Positions 36,220-45,911 of a DNA stretch of 64,000 nt are shown in pieces. Source of the DNA: Faecalicatena contorta (GTDB lineage Bacteria > Bacillota > Clostridia > Lachnospirales > Lachnospiraceae); the NCBI RefSeq assembly GCF_021531975.1, contig NZ_JAFBIY010000003.1, positions 186,001 to 250,000 of the forward strand, in the 5' to 3' direction. Numbering within the stretch: the stretch's first letter is position 1; the number at the start of each line of letters is the position of its first letter. Under the pieces are notes generated by a model. The model was not told the DNA's origin. It worked only from the letters and a program-made list of their open reading frames with translations, and made no database searches. The position numbers and the translations under genes were made by a program.

Positions 36220-37290
36220 ATGAAAGCATTTCTTATCCTGGAGGACGGAACGGTTTTTACTGGAACCAGCATCGGTTCTGCCAGGGAAATGATCAGTGAG
36301 ATCGTATTTAATACTTCAATGACGGGTTATCTGGAGGTGCTTACAGACCCTTCATATGCCGGGCAGGCGGTCGTGATGACATATCCTTTGATAGGAAATT
36401 ATGGAGTGACCCCGGATATGGAATCAAAGAAAGCATGGCCGGATGGATATATCGTAAGAGAGTTATCCAGGATGCCGAGTAATTTCCGATGTACCGGAAC
36501 GCTGGAAGATTTCCTGAAAGAACAGGACATTCCGGGAATCGCGGGAGTTGATACACGTGCTCTTACGAAGATTCTCAGAGAAAAGGGCACGATGAATGGT
36601 ATGATCACGACAGATGAAAACTATGATCTGGAAGAGATTCTTCCGAAGCTTAAGGCTTACACAGTTGGAGATGTCGTGTCAGAGGTTACCTGTAAAGAAA
36701 AATATGTCTTACCTGGTGATGGATATAAAGTAGCTCTTATGGATTTTGGAGCAAAAAATAACATTGCCAAGTCTTTAGTTCAAAGAGGTTGTGAAGTTCA
36801 CGTTTATCCGGCGGACGCAACTGCTGAAGAAATCATTTCTTCAAATCCGGACGGTATCATGTTATCAAATGGTCCCGGGGATCCGGAAACCTGTGTATCT
36901 ATTATAGAAGAAATCCGTAAATTGTATCATACAGATATACCGATATTTGCAATTTGTCTGGGACATCAGCTGATGGCTCTTGCGAACGGTGCGAAAACAT
37001 ATAAGCTGAAGTATGGTCACAGAGGTGGAAATCATCCGGTGAAAGACCTGAGCAGTGGTCGAGTGTATATATCCTCTCAGAACCATGGTTATGCGGTGGA
37101 TTATGATACGGTGGATAAGAGTATTGCCGAGGAGGCGTTCGTGAATGTAAACGACGGTACAAATGAAGGACTTACTTATACCGGAAAGCGTATCTTCACG
37201 GTACAGTTCCACCCGGAGGCTTGTCCGGGGCCGCAGGATTCCGGCTACTTGTTTGACAGATTTCTGGATATGATGAAAGGAGCAAAGTAA
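36220..37290 (+). CDS. carA: Carbamoyl phosphate synthase, small (glutaminase) subunit
   Basis: Hydrolyses glutamine and passes ammonia to CarB for carbamoyl phosphate, used for arginine and pyrimidines. 356 residues. The CPSase N-terminal domain (KAFLILEDGTVFTGTSIGS) is followed by a class-I glutaminase with the nucleophile in FAICLGHQLMALA and the catalytic His/Glu in FHPEACPGPQD. ATG 36220 has GGAAGGGTG upstream; the open frame extends to 36160 but that part includes the transcription start area. Its stop overlaps the carB start (TAATG). Confidence 0.96.
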   Translation: MKAFLILEDGTVFTGTSIGSAREMISEIVFNTSMTGYLEVLTDPSYAGQAVVMTYPLIGNYGVTPDMESKKAWPDGYIVRELSRMPSNFRCTGTLEDFLKEQDIPGIAGVDTRALTKILREKGTMNGMITTDENYDLEEILPKLKAYTVGDVVSEVTCKEKYVLPGDGYKVALMDFGAKNNIAKSLVQRGCEVHVYPADATAEEIISSNPDGIMLSNGPGDPETCVSIIEEIRKLYHTDIPIFAICLGHQLMALANGAKTYKLKYGHRGGNHPVKDLSSGRVYISSQNHGYAVDYDTVDKSIAEEAFVNVNDGTNEGLTYTGKRIFTVQFHPEACPGPQDSGYLFDRFLDMMKGAK

Positions 37291-40200
37291 TGCCAAAGAA
37301 CAGCGAGATTAAAAAAGTACTTGTAATAGGTTCCGGTCCGATCGTTATCGGGCAGGCAGCAGAGTTTGACTATGCGGGAACACAGGCATGTCGTTCTCTT
37401 AAAGAAGAAGGCATTGAAGTTGTGCTCCTGAATTCCAATCCGGCGACGATTATGACGGATAAAGATATTGCGGATAAGGTGTATATTGAACCACTTACGG
37501 TAGAAGTAGTAGAGCAGTTGATTTTGAAAGAAAGACCAGACAGTGTTCTTCCGACTTTGGGCGGCCAGGCAGCACTCAATCTGGCTATGGAGCTGGAGGA
37601 AAAAGGATTTCTGAAAGAAAATCATGTTCGTCTCATTGGTACAACTGCTGAGACGATCAAGAAAGCAGAAGACCGTCTGGAATTTAAGTCAACAATGGAA
37701 AAGATTGGTGAGCCATGTGCTGCCTCTCTCGTTGTAGAAAGCGTAGAAGATGGAATCCAGTTTGCGGAGAGCATCGGGTATCCGGTCGTACTGCGGCCGG
37801 CATATACACTGGGCGGAAGCGGCGGCGGTATCGCTCATGACAGAAGACAGCTTATTGAGATTCTGGAAAACGGACTTCGTCTATCACGCGTGGGGCAGGT
37901 ACTGGTAGAACGCTGCATCGCCGGCTGGAAAGAGATTGAATATGAAGTAATGCGTGATGCAAAGGGAAACTGTATTACAGTATGTAATATGGAAAATATT
38001 GATCCGGTCGGTGTACATACCGGTGACAGTATCGTTGTAGCACCGTCCCAGACACTGGGGGATAAGGAATACCAGATGCTTCGTTCTTCTGCGCTGAACA
38101 TCATCAGTGAGCTGAATATTACCGGCGGATGTAATGTACAGTATGCGCTGCATCCGGAGACATTTGAATATTGTGTTATCGAGGTAAATCCTCGTGTCAG
38201 CCGTTCTTCTGCACTGGCATCCAAGGCGACCGGTTATCCGATCGCCAAGGTGGCAGCAAAGATCGCACTTGGATATACACTGGATGAGATTAAAAATGCA
38301 GTAACCAAAAAGACGTATGCAAGCTTTGAGCCGATGCTGGATTACTGTGTTGTGAAAATACCAAGACTTCCATTTGACAAGTTTATCAGTGCAAAACGTA
38401 CTTTGACGACCCAGATGAAGGCGACCGGTGAAGTCATGAGTATCTGTGATAACTTTGAAGGAGCACTTATGAAAGCCATCCGCTCTCTGGAGCAGCATGT
38501 GGACAGTCTCATGTCCTATGATTTCTCCGGGCTTGATAAAGAGGAGCTTTTAGAAGCACTGGCTGTTGTAGATGACCAGCGGATCTGGAAGATCGCAGAA
38601 GCAGTGCGCCGGGGCATTTCCTATGATAAGATACATGAGATTACAAAGATTGATAAATGGTTTATTGATAAAATTGCGATTCTGGTGGAAATGGAGCTGG
38701 ATTTAAAGAGCGTTGCACCGAAGATCGCATCCGGAAGAGCTACCCTTTCTCCGGAACTTCTTAAGGAAGCAAAGCGCCTGGAATTCCCGGATAGTGTCAT
38801 TGCACGCCTCGTAGGAATGACAGAGCAGGAAGTGCATGATCTGCGTCATACTTATGGAATTACCGCTTCCTACAAAATGGTAGATACCTGCGCGGCAGAG
38901 TTCGCGGCAGAAACACCATATTACTACTCCGTATTCGGAAGCGAAAATGAAGTAGAAAAGACATCCGGCAAGAAGAAAGTCCTCGTCCTTGGCTCTGGTC
39001 CGATCCGTATCGGTCAGGGAATCGAGTTCGATTTCTGTTCTGTACACTGTACGTGGGCATTTGCAAAAGAAGGATATGAGACGATCATTGTAAATAATAA
39101 CCCGGAGACAGTCAGCACAGACTTCGATATTGCAGATAAACTGTATTTTGAGCCACTGACACCAGAAGATGTAAAGAGTATCGTTGATCTGGAAAAACCA
39201 GACGGAGCAGTGGTACAGTTCGGCGGCCAGACAGCCATCAAGCTTACCGAAGCTCTCATGAAGATGGGTGTACCGATTCTCGGTACAAAAGCAGAAGATG
39301 TAGATGCTGCAGAAGACCGTGAGCTTTTTGATAAGATTCTCGAACAGTGCCAGATACCAAGACCGACAGGAGGTACGGTATATACTGCGGAAGAAGCAAA
39401 AGAAGTGGCAAACCGTCTCGGCTATCCCGTTCTTGTAAGACCATCTTATGTACTTGGCGGTCAGGGCATGCAGATTGCCATAAATGACCACGACATAGAT
39501 GAGTTTATCGGCATCATTAACCGGATCGCACAGGATCATCCAATCCTTGTAGATAAGTACTTACAGGGAAAAGAAATCGAAGTAGATGCAGTATGCGACG
39601 GCGAGGATATCCTGATTCCAGGAATCATGGAGCACATTGAGCGTGCAGGTATTCACTCCGGCGACAGTATCTCCGTATATCCGGCACAGAGCATTTCCGA
39701 AAAGACCAAAAAGACGATAGAAGAATACACAAAACGACTGGCACGTTCCCTGCACGTTATCGGACTGATCAATATCCAGTTCATCGTGTGCGGTGAAGAT
39801 GTATATGTAATCGAGGTAAATCCACGTTCCAGCCGTACTGTGCCATACATCAGTAAAGTAACCGGTATTCCTATCGTACCACTTGCCACAAAAGTCATTA
39901 TCGGTCACAAGATAAAAGAACTCGGCTACACACCGGGACTCCAGCCGGAGGCAGATTACTTTGCAGTGAAGATACCAGTATTCTCCTTCGAGAAGATCCG
40001 TGACGCAGACATAAGCCTCGGACCAGAGATGAAATCCACAGGAGAATGTCTCGGAATCGCAAAGACATTTGACGAAGCATTATACAAAGCATTCCTTGGT
40101 GCAGGCATCAAGCTGCCGAAATTCAACAACATGATTCTGACAGTCCGTGACGAAGATAAGCCAGAAGCAGTAGAAATCGGAAGAAGATTTGAAAAAATCG

Positions 40201-40514
40201 GCTACCGCATCTTTGCCACAGAAGGAACTGCAAAAGCATTAAACGAAGGCGGCGTCAAAGCAATCGCAGTCAATAAGATCGAGCAGTCAACACCAAACCT
40301 TATGGACCTGATTCTCGGTCACAAGATCGACCTCGTAATCGATACCCCGCCACAGGGCGCAGAACACGCAAAAGACGGATTCATCATCCGCCGGAACGCA
40401 GTCGAGACAGGCGTCAATGTACTGACTGCAATAGACACGGCAGAGGCACTGATCACAAGCCTGGAAAACACAGATATACAAAAATTAACGTTAGTAGACA
40501 TAGCGAAAATATAA
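37290..40514 (+). CDS. carB: Carbamoyl phosphate synthase, large subunit
   Basis: 1074 residues with the duplicated ATP-grasp architecture: the first half begins VLVIGSGPIVIGQAAEFDYAGTQA and the second VLVLGSGPIRIGQGIEFDF. Each half has its own grasp domain (RPAYTLGGSGGGIA; RPSYVLGGQGMQIA). The C-terminal MGS-like allosteric domain (about 935-1074; YRIFATEGTAKALNEGGV) would bind regulators such as UMP. It overlaps carA by one base. Complete and typical. Confidence 0.97.
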   Translation: MPKNSEIKKVLVIGSGPIVIGQAAEFDYAGTQACRSLKEEGIEVVLLNSNPATIMTDKDIADKVYIEPLTVEVVEQLILKERPDSVLPTLGGQAALNLAMELEEKGFLKENHVRLIGTTAETIKKAEDRLEFKSTMEKIGEPCAASLVVESVEDGIQFAESIGYPVVLRPAYTLGGSGGGIAHDRRQLIEILENGLRLSRVGQVLVERCIAGWKEIEYEVMRDAKGNCITVCNMENIDPVGVHTGDSIVVAPSQTLGDKEYQMLRSSALNIISELNITGGCNVQYALHPETFEYCVIEVNPRVSRSSALASKATGYPIAKVAAKIALGYTLDEIKNAVTKKTYASFEPMLDYCVVKIPRLPFDKFISAKRTLTTQMKATGEVMSICDNFEGALMKAIRSLEQHVDSLMSYDFSGLDKEELLEALAVVDDQRIWKIAEAVRRGISYDKIHEITKIDKWFIDKIAILVEMELDLKSVAPKIASGRATLSPELLKEAKRLEFPDSVIARLVGMTEQEVHDLRHTYGITASYKMVDTCAAEFAAETPYYYSVFGSENEVEKTSGKKKVLVLGSGPIRIGQGIEFDFCSVHCTWAFAKEGYETIIVNNNPETVSTDFDIADKLYFEPLTPEDVKSIVDLEKPDGAVVQFGGQTAIKLTEALMKMGVPILGTKAEDVDAAEDRELFDKILEQCQIPRPTGGTVYTAEEAKEVANRLGYPVLVRPSYVLGGQGMQIAINDHDIDEFIGIINRIAQDHPILVDKYLQGKEIEVDAVCDGEDILIPGIMEHIERAGIHSGDSISVYPAQSISEKTKKTIEEYTKRLARSLHVIGLINIQFIVCGEDVYVIEVNPRSSRTVPYISKVTGIPIVPLATKVIIGHKIKELGYTPGLQPEADYFAVKIPVFSFEKIRDADISLGPEMKSTGECLGIAKTFDEALYKAFLGAGIKLPKFNNMILTVRDEDKPEAVEIGRRFEKIGYRIFATEGTAKALNEGGVKAIAVNKIEQSTPNLMDLILGHKIDLVIDTPPQGAEHAKDGFIIRRNAVETGVNVLTAIDTAEALITSLENTDIQKLTLVDIAKI

Positions 40515-40515
40515 A

Positions 40516-40588
40516 ATAGGGACGTAGACTTTTTGAAAAAGTCTACGTCCCTATTTGTAAAATGTCCTGTACCCAAATGAAAATACGT
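40516..40588. repeat. GGGACGTAG hairpin repeat, copy R1
   Basis: ATAGGGACGTAGACTTTTT (40516-40534) and its exact complement (40536-40554) form a near-perfect stem right after carB. A box GTAAAATGTCCTGTACCCAA and ATG follow. The same hairpin core recurs at 41267, 45910 and 46455. Confidence 0.85.
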
Positions 40589-40615
40589 AACAAAATCGTA
40601 ACATTTGTAATAGAA

Positions 40616-40644
40616 TTGAAATTTTTGAATATACTTTATATAAA
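40616..40644 (+). promoter_or_regulatory. Putative promoter for the SleB-like gene
   Basis: TTGAAA at 40616-40621, a 17-base spacer and TATAAA at 40639-40644. Confidence 0.55.
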
Positions 40645-40675
40645 TCATTGAAATGATTTTCAAAGGAGGATTTAT

Positions 40676-41257
40676 ATGATATTCATGAATAGAAAAATAG
40701 ATGTTGCGGTAGGATTTTTGAGTGCTGTTGTTCTGGGAACTGCAGGGCTAGGAGGTGAGTCAGTGGCATTATGCCCGGAAAAAGTGACAAAGCCGGTCAT
40801 GCAGGAGATGGTTTTTAAGCCGGAGGAGTCGGAGTGTATGAATCTTGCAGTGCAGATGTCAGAGAGTCTGCAGGTTGGGCTTAAAGAGCAACAACAAAAG
40901 GTGCAGGAGGAAGAAACGGCCCGGCAGGAAGAAGTGCAGAAGCTTCTGGCCTCGATTATTTTCTGTGAGGCGGGAAATCAGTCTTATGAGGGACAGGTTG
41001 CGGTCGGCGCAGTTGTCATGAATCGGGTGAAAAGTAGTTCTTTTCCCGATAGCATCGAGGAAGTTATATATCAGAAGGGACAATTTGTTCCGGCAGGGAC
41101 AGGTTGGCTTGACAAAGTGAGAGATTCTGGTGGATATACAGATTCGGCGCTGAATGCTGCAAAAGATGCATTGGCCGGAGCTAATCCGGTGGGGAACTGC
41201 CTGTATTTTGATCAAGGTGGATACGGTATGCGGATTGGTGACCATTATTTTCACTAA
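40676..41257 (+). CDS. Cell wall hydrolase, SleB/CwlJ type (Hydrolase_2)
   Basis: 193 residues. An N-terminal hydrophobic segment (about 9-30) acts as signal or anchor. A Gln/Glu-rich helix follows (about 65-85), then the catalytic domain: LLASIIFCEAGNQSYEGQVAVGAVVMNRV with the catalytic Glu, and a C-terminal GNCLYFDQGGYGMRIGDHYF. Family members cut cortex or other peptidoglycan. AAAGGAGG lies before ATG 40676. Hairpin repeats R1 and R2 bracket the gene. Confidence 0.88.
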   Translation: MIFMNRKIDVAVGFLSAVVLGTAGLGGESVALCPEKVTKPVMQEMVFKPEESECMNLAVQMSESLQVGLKEQQQKVQEEETARQEEVQKLLASIIFCEAGNQSYEGQVAVGAVVMNRVKSSSFPDSIEEVIYQKGQFVPAGTGWLDKVRDSGGYTDSALNAAKDALAGANPVGNCLYFDQGGYGMRIGDHYFH

Positions 41258-41266
41258 GAAATGTTT

Positions 41267-41309
41267 AATTTGGGACGTAGTAAAGTTCAACTTTACTACG
41301 TCCCAAATT
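41267..41309. repeat. GGGACGTAG hairpin repeat, copy R2
   Basis: AATTTGGGACGTAGTAAAG (41267-41285) and its exact complement (41291-41309). The outer half matches R1, R3 and R4; the inner half is TAAAGTT/AACTTTA instead of GACTTTTT/AAAAAGTC, with pairing kept. Confidence 0.85.
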
Positions 41310-41340
41310 TACTGTACACTTGTTTCATGGGAGGCATTTT

Positions 41341-42012
41341 ATGTACAGGATTTTGATTATTGAGGATGATATGACAATCGCACATGCGCTTTCCAGTCAC
41401 TTGTCCAAGTGGGATTATGAGGTGCAGTGCGTGGAGGATTTTAAAAATATCATGGAGCGGTTCGTGAATTTTGATCCGCAACTTGTGATTCTTGACATTA
41501 TACTGCCGTTTTTTAATGGTTTTTACTGGTGTCAGGAGATTCGGAAGATCTCGAAGGTGCCGATTATTTTCCTGTCATCGGCGAGTGATAATATGAATAT
41601 TGTTATGGCGATGAATATGGGCGGCGATGAGTTTATTGAGAAGCCGTTTGATCTGCACGTGATGACAGCAAAGGTGCAGGCAGTTCTGCGACGTGCGTAT
41701 GCGTTCCGCGGCTCTGCAAATGTGATGGAATATCAGGGAATGGTGCTGAATTTAAGTGATGCAACCCTTACCTGTTGTGAGGAACGCACAGAGCTTACGA
41801 AAAATGAATTCCGTATTTTGCAGATGTTGTTTGAAAATGCGGGGGAAATTGTCTCAAGGGATGCAATTATTACCAGACTTTGGGAAAGTGATGCGTTTAT
41901 TGATGATAATACGCTTACAGTGAATGTCGCAAGACTGCGAAAGAAGCTGGAGGCAATGGGACTTGCGGATGTGATTCATACAAAGAAAGGAATCGGGTAT
42001 ATGGTGGAATGA
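41341..42012 (+). CDS. OmpR-family response regulator (BceR/VraR-like)
   Basis: 223 residues. The receiver has its phospho-acceptor Asp in LVILDIILPFFNGF and the Lys in FIEKPFD. The winged-helix output domain has NEFRILQMLFENAGEIVSRDAIITRLW and ends KKGIGYMVE. ATG 41341 has GGGAGG 5-10 bases upstream and is preferred over 41320. It overlaps the kinase start by 4 bases. With the kinase and the ABC genes it forms a Bce-type peptide-antibiotic sensing and resistance module. Confidence 0.93.
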   Translation: MYRILIIEDDMTIAHALSSHLSKWDYEVQCVEDFKNIMERFVNFDPQLVILDIILPFFNGFYWCQEIRKISKVPIIFLSSASDNMNIVMAMNMGGDEFIEKPFDLHVMTAKVQAVLRRAYAFRGSANVMEYQGMVLNLSDATLTCCEERTELTKNEFRILQMLFENAGEIVSRDAIITRLWESDAFIDDNTLTVNVARLRKKLEAMGLADVIHTKKGIGYMVE

Positions 42013-43022
42013 TGCACATCATGTTAACCTTTTTAAAGGACCGGAGGAAAATATTGTATTTATATGGCGGTTTTGTCTTAGTATTTGGGACGATGTTCTT
42101 CCTTTATGAGCTTCCGGCTGAGCCGTTTGCGTATGGCTTTCTGCTCATTTCGTTACTCCTTATTCTGTATGGTGCGTGTGATTTCTGGCGATATTATCAG
42201 AAATCACGGAAAATGCAGATGGCATTGGAGAGCCGGTCATTTTACCCGGAGCTTTTGACGGATGTGGAAGTCGATACAAAGCTTGAGCAGTGTTACCGTG
42301 AACTTCTTGCGCTGATGAATGAGGAAAGGTATTTGAAGGAATCGAAGAGTCGGATTGCGAGACGAGAGGCAGAGGAGTATTACAGCATGTGGGTACATCA
42401 GATTAAGACCCCCATTTCGGCTTTGCAGATATTGTTGCAGACCTCGGAAACGTCTGAGAAAATTACACCGGATGCTTTGCGTGAGATGAAGCTTGAGCTT
42501 TTTAAGATTGAACAGTATGTGACGATGGTCCTGACTTATGTACGGTTGGGGGAAGGGGTGTCGGATTTTCATTTTGTGCAGGTCTCGGTGGATCAGGTTG
42601 TAAAACAGGCTGTGCGCAAATATTCGCAGATGTTTATACTGAAGAAGCTGAGTCTTGTATATGAATCAACGAAGAAAATGGCACTGACAGATGAAAAATG
42701 GCTCTTATTTGTGCTGGAACAGATTCTTTCCAATGCATTAAAATATACGAAGGCTGGCAGCATTTCCATTTGTATGGAAGGAGATGTCCTGGTAGTTTCC
42801 GATACGGGAATCGGTATCGCGCCGGAGGATTTACCTCGTGTATTTGAGAAAGGATTTACAGGATACAATGGAAGGCAGGACAAGAAATCAACAGGAATCG
42901 GGCTATATCTGTGTAAGTCAGTCATGGATAAGCTTGGTCATTCAATATGGGTAACATCTGAAATCGGAGTGGGTACAAGAGTATATATGGATCTGGGAAG
43001 GAGCAAACTTCATACAGAATAG
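42009..43022 (+). CDS. Intramembrane-sensing sensor histidine kinase (BceS-like)
   Basis: 337 residues. Two membrane helices (about 14-34 and 39-58) are joined by only a few external residues, so it has no input domain of its own, as in BceS kinases that receive the signal from the ABC transporter. The phospho-acceptor His is in MWVHQIKTPISAL. The ATPase domain shows LSNALKYTKAG, DTGIGIAPEDLPRVFEKGFTGYNG and STGIGLYLC. The start overlaps the regulator's stop. A dyad and a terminator follow. Confidence 0.92.
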   Translation: MMHIMLTFLKDRRKILYLYGGFVLVFGTMFFLYELPAEPFAYGFLLISLLLILYGACDFWRYYQKSRKMQMALESRSFYPELLTDVEVDTKLEQCYRELLALMNEERYLKESKSRIARREAEEYYSMWVHQIKTPISALQILLQTSETSEKITPDALREMKLELFKIEQYVTMVLTYVRLGEGVSDFHFVQVSVDQVVKQAVRKYSQMFILKKLSLVYESTKKMALTDEKWLLFVLEQILSNALKYTKAGSISICMEGDVLVVSDTGIGIAPEDLPRVFEKGFTGYNGRQDKKSTGIGLYLCKSVMDKLGHSIWVTSEIGVGTRVYMDLGRSKLHTE

Positions 43023-43024
43023 AT

Positions 43025-43044
43025 ACCTTACAAAGATGTAAGGT
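43025..43044. promoter_or_regulatory. Putative BceR-type operator
   Basis: ACCTTACA-AAGA-TGTAAGGT contains TTACA-N4-TGTAA, the general form reported for BceR-like regulators (TNACA-N4-TGTNA). It lies about 70 bases before the -10-like GATAAT (43115) of the ABC genes. Confidence 0.6.
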
Positions 43045-43049
43045 TCCGC

Positions 43050-43097
43050 AGGGAAAATGTAATCCAAATCAATGGCAGGACATTTTCCCTTTTTTTA
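43050..43097 (+). terminator. Intrinsic terminator after the histidine kinase
   Basis: GGGAAAATGT (43051-43060) pairs with ACATTTTCCC (43080-43089), followed by a run of T. It separates the regulatory pair from the ABC pair. Confidence 0.85.
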
Positions 43098-43100
43098 TAA

Positions 43101-43134
43101 TATGCCTGTAACAGGATAATAAAATGCAGGCATA
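43101..43134. promoter_or_regulatory. Dyad over the putative ABC-gene promoter
   Basis: TATGCCTG (43101-43108) and CAGGCATA (43127-43134) are inverted repeats flanking GATAAT (43115-43120). Either a second operator or a leader hairpin. Confidence 0.35.
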
Positions 43135-43150
43135 GAAAGGATGAGAAAAA

Positions 43151-43918
43151 ATGGCATTGCTAGATGTAAAAAATGTAAAGAAAATATATACGACACGGTT
43201 TGGCAGTAATCAGGTGGAGGCGTTGAAGGATGTTTCCTTTTCTGTTGAACCGAGAGAATATGTAGCTATCATGGGTGAGTCCGGTTCTGGAAAAACGACA
43301 CTTTTAAATATTCTTGCAGCACTGGACAGACCGACGGCCGGAAAGGTCTATCTGAAAGGAAGAGATTTATGTCAGGTAAAGGAAAAAGAAATTGCGGCTT
43401 TTCGGCGGCAGAATCTCGGGTTTGTGTTTCAGGACTTTAATCTTTTGGATACGTTTTCTATCAAAGATAATATTTTCCTTCCGCTGGTGCTTTCCGGAAG
43501 AAAATATAAAGAAATGGAAGAGAGACTTGTTCCGATAGCGCAAAAACTCGGCATTACCGATCTTCTGGAGAAATATCCGTATGAAGTGTCCGGAGGGCAA
43601 AAGCAGAGGGCAGCGGTTGCACGGGCTCTGATTACGAAACCACAGCTGATTCTGGCAGATGAGCCGACAGGAGCGTTAGATTCGCGCGCATCAGATGAGC
43701 TTTTGCAGCTGTTTACAACGATCAATCAGGATGGACAGACGATACTTATGGTGACACATAGTGTGAAGGCGGCAAGCCATGCAAAACGTGTACTTTTTAT
43801 TAAAGATGGGGAAGTGTTCCATCAGCTCTATCGAGGGAATCTTACGAATGAGCAGATGTATCAGAAGATTTCAGAAACACTGACGATTCTTTTGACAGGA
43901 GGTGAGCGCAGTGAGTAG
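43151..43918 (+). CDS. ABC transporter ATP-binding protein (BceA-like)
   Basis: 255 residues of the MacB/LolD/BceA branch. Walker A is GESGSGKTT near residues 39-47, the Q-loop FVFQDFNLLD, the signature VSGGQKQRAAVARAL and Walker B LILADEPTGALD. The extended C terminus after TVTHSVKAA-like residues matches BceA. AGAAAGGATGAG precedes the ATG. Its stop overlaps the permease start by 8 bases. Together they would detect and remove peptide antibiotics that target cell-wall lipid carriers (family knowledge; the drug is unknown). Confidence 0.93.
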   Translation: MALLDVKNVKKIYTTRFGSNQVEALKDVSFSVEPREYVAIMGESGSGKTTLLNILAALDRPTAGKVYLKGRDLCQVKEKEIAAFRRQNLGFVFQDFNLLDTFSIKDNIFLPLVLSGRKYKEMEERLVPIAQKLGITDLLEKYPYEVSGGQKQRAAVARALITKPQLILADEPTGALDSRASDELLQLFTTINQDGQTILMVTHSVKAASHAKRVLFIKDGEVFHQLYRGNLTNEQMYQKISETLTILLTGGERSE

Positions 43919-45911
43919 TTCCATTTATTCCAGACTTGCGCTTACAAATATCCGGAACAACAGGAGAAGTTATGTACCATATATCATCACTGCCGTATTA
44001 ACGGTGATGATGTTCTATATTATGGATGCACTGGCAAGAAATAAAAGCATTTCCAGTGAAAATCTTAAGTTATGCCTGAGTTATGCATCTGTAGTAATTG
44101 TTGTGTTTTCTGTTATTTTTCTGTTCTATACGAATAGTTTTCTGATCAAGCGCAGGAAAAAAGAGATAGGAGTATACAATGTCTTCGGCATGGGGAAAAG
44201 ACACATTGCCAAAATGCTTTGTATAGAAACAGTGATTACAGCAGCTTTGAGCATTCTCCCGGGAATTGTATTCGGTATTATATTTGGAAAAGTGATGTAT
44301 CTTGTGCTTCTTAAGATCATTCATTATGACATTGGTATGAAATTTGAAATATCAGTGACAGCTATGGGGGATACAGTAGTTTTATTTGTGGGAATCTTTT
44401 GCCTCACTTTACTCTATAACCTGCTGCAGATAAGACTATCTGACCCGGTGCAGCTTCTTAGCGGCAGCAGTCAGGGTGAGCGAGAACCCAAGACCAGGTG
44501 GATTCTGACTATATTCGGTGTCGTTCTGACAGGAATCGGTTATTATATCGCTGTTACGACCAAATCACCCCTTGAAGCTCTACAGCTGTTTCTGATTGCA
44601 GTCATTTGCGTGATTCTCGGCACATATGCGCTGTTTGTAGCCGGTAGTATTGCACTTTTGAAAATGCTGCGAAAGAAAAAGAATTTTTATTACAAAGTTG
44701 GAAATTTTACCACCGTGTCCGGTATGATTTATCGGATGAAACAAAATGCGGTGGGACTTGCCAACATTTGCATTTTGAGCACAATGGTACTTGTCATGAT
44801 ATCTACGACAGTTTCGCTGTATGCAGGAATGAATGATGTGCTGAAATATCGTTTTCCTAACGAATTCGCTGTTACCAAATATGTGACAACGCCGGAGGAA
44901 GAAAACAAAATATGGCAGATCATAAATGAAGAAACAGAAAAAGAACAAGTGACTGTCCAAAAAGTTACAGAGAGTCATATGGGTGTATCGGGAAGTGTCC
45001 GTCAGGGAAATGTATTTGAAGTACAGCCGGTAGGCGACTATTCCAGCGATAAAGTCTGCGAGGTCTATATGGTTCCGCTTGCTGATTATAATCAGATGGA
45101 GGGGGAAAATATACGACTGGCAGATAATGAAGTGCTTACCTACCGTGTGGGCGGTGAATTTAATGAGAAAACAGTAGCCATTTCCGGAACAACGTGGAAG
45201 GTGGCGGACAGCCTGCAAGAAATGAAATTGGAGACCAAGAACGAGTCCAGAGTCATAGATGCATTTTACATCGTGTTCCCAGATGAGGAGCCGATACGAC
45301 AGATTTTGCATGAGACATATAAACAAAGTGATGCTGAAGAAGGAAGTGCCCGGGCAGAGGTTATCCGCACAATGTCCGACATGCGTTATCAGGCAGGATT
45401 TGACCTGAAAGGCAACGAAGAAAACTGTACACGTGCAATGGATAATATGTGGAAGAGAATAGACGAAGAAGTACCAGAAGCAGGATGCGAATGCCGTGAG
45501 ATGAGCCGTGAATCATTCTATATGTTATACGGTGGACTGTTCTTCATCGGAATATATCTGGGCCTTTTGTTCCTGATGGCGACCGTACTTATTATCTATT
45601 ATAAGCAGATATCCGAAGGCTACGATGATAAAGAAAGATATCAGATCATGCAGAAGGTCGGTATGAGCAGAAGAGAAGTAAAACGATCCATTCATACACA
45701 GATATTAAGTGTGTTTTTCCTGCCGCTTATCGTGGCTGTCATTCATATTTGCGTGGCATTTGGCGTAATTACAAAGATACTGGCAGTATTAAATCTTGTA
45801 AATGTAGGTCTGTTTGCCAGATGCACGGCAGCAACAGTGGGAGTATTTGCAGTTTTTTATGGGATTGTATTTGCGCTGACCGCAAGAGAGTATTATAAAA
45901 TAGTAAAGTAA
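43911..45911 (+). CDS. FtsX-family ABC permease (BceB-like)
   Basis: 666 residues with about ten membrane helices. A large extracellular domain of about 200 residues lies between helices VII and VIII (about 310-515), the hallmark of BceB permeases that bind peptide antibiotics and signal to the kinase. The N terminus SSIYSRLALTNIRNNRRSYVPY is typical. I prefer GTG 43911, 8 bases after AGGAGG, over the GTG at 43902, which lies on the ribosome binding site. Repeat R3 begins at its stop codon. Confidence 0.92.
   Translation: MSSSIYSRLALTNIRNNRRSYVPYIITAVLTVMMFYIMDALARNKSISSENLKLCLSYASVVIVVFSVIFLFYTNSFLIKRRKKEIGVYNVFGMGKRHIAKMLCIETVITAALSILPGIVFGIIFGKVMYLVLLKIIHYDIGMKFEISVTAMGDTVVLFVGIFCLTLLYNLLQIRLSDPVQLLSGSSQGEREPKTRWILTIFGVVLTGIGYYIAVTTKSPLEALQLFLIAVICVILGTYALFVAGSIALLKMLRKKKNFYYKVGNFTTVSGMIYRMKQNAVGLANICILSTMVLVMISTTVSLYAGMNDVLKYRFPNEFAVTKYVTTPEEENKIWQIINEETEKEQVTVQKVTESHMGVSGSVRQGNVFEVQPVGDYSSDKVCEVYMVPLADYNQMEGENIRLADNEVLTYRVGGEFNEKTVAISGTTWKVADSLQEMKLETKNESRVIDAFYIVFPDEEPIRQILHETYKQSDAEEGSARAEVIRTMSDMRYQAGFDLKGNEENCTRAMDNMWKRIDEEVPEAGCECREMSRESFYMLYGGLFFIGIYLGLLFLMATVLIIYYKQISEGYDDKERYQIMQKVGMSRREVKRSIHTQILSVFFLPLIVAVIHICVAFGVITKILAVLNLVNVGLFARCTAATVGVFAVFYGIVFALTAREYYKIVK

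Noticed and set aside
38703-39539. 278-codon minus-strand frame inside carB
   Set aside because: Antisense shadow of a highly conserved gene; no family resemblance.
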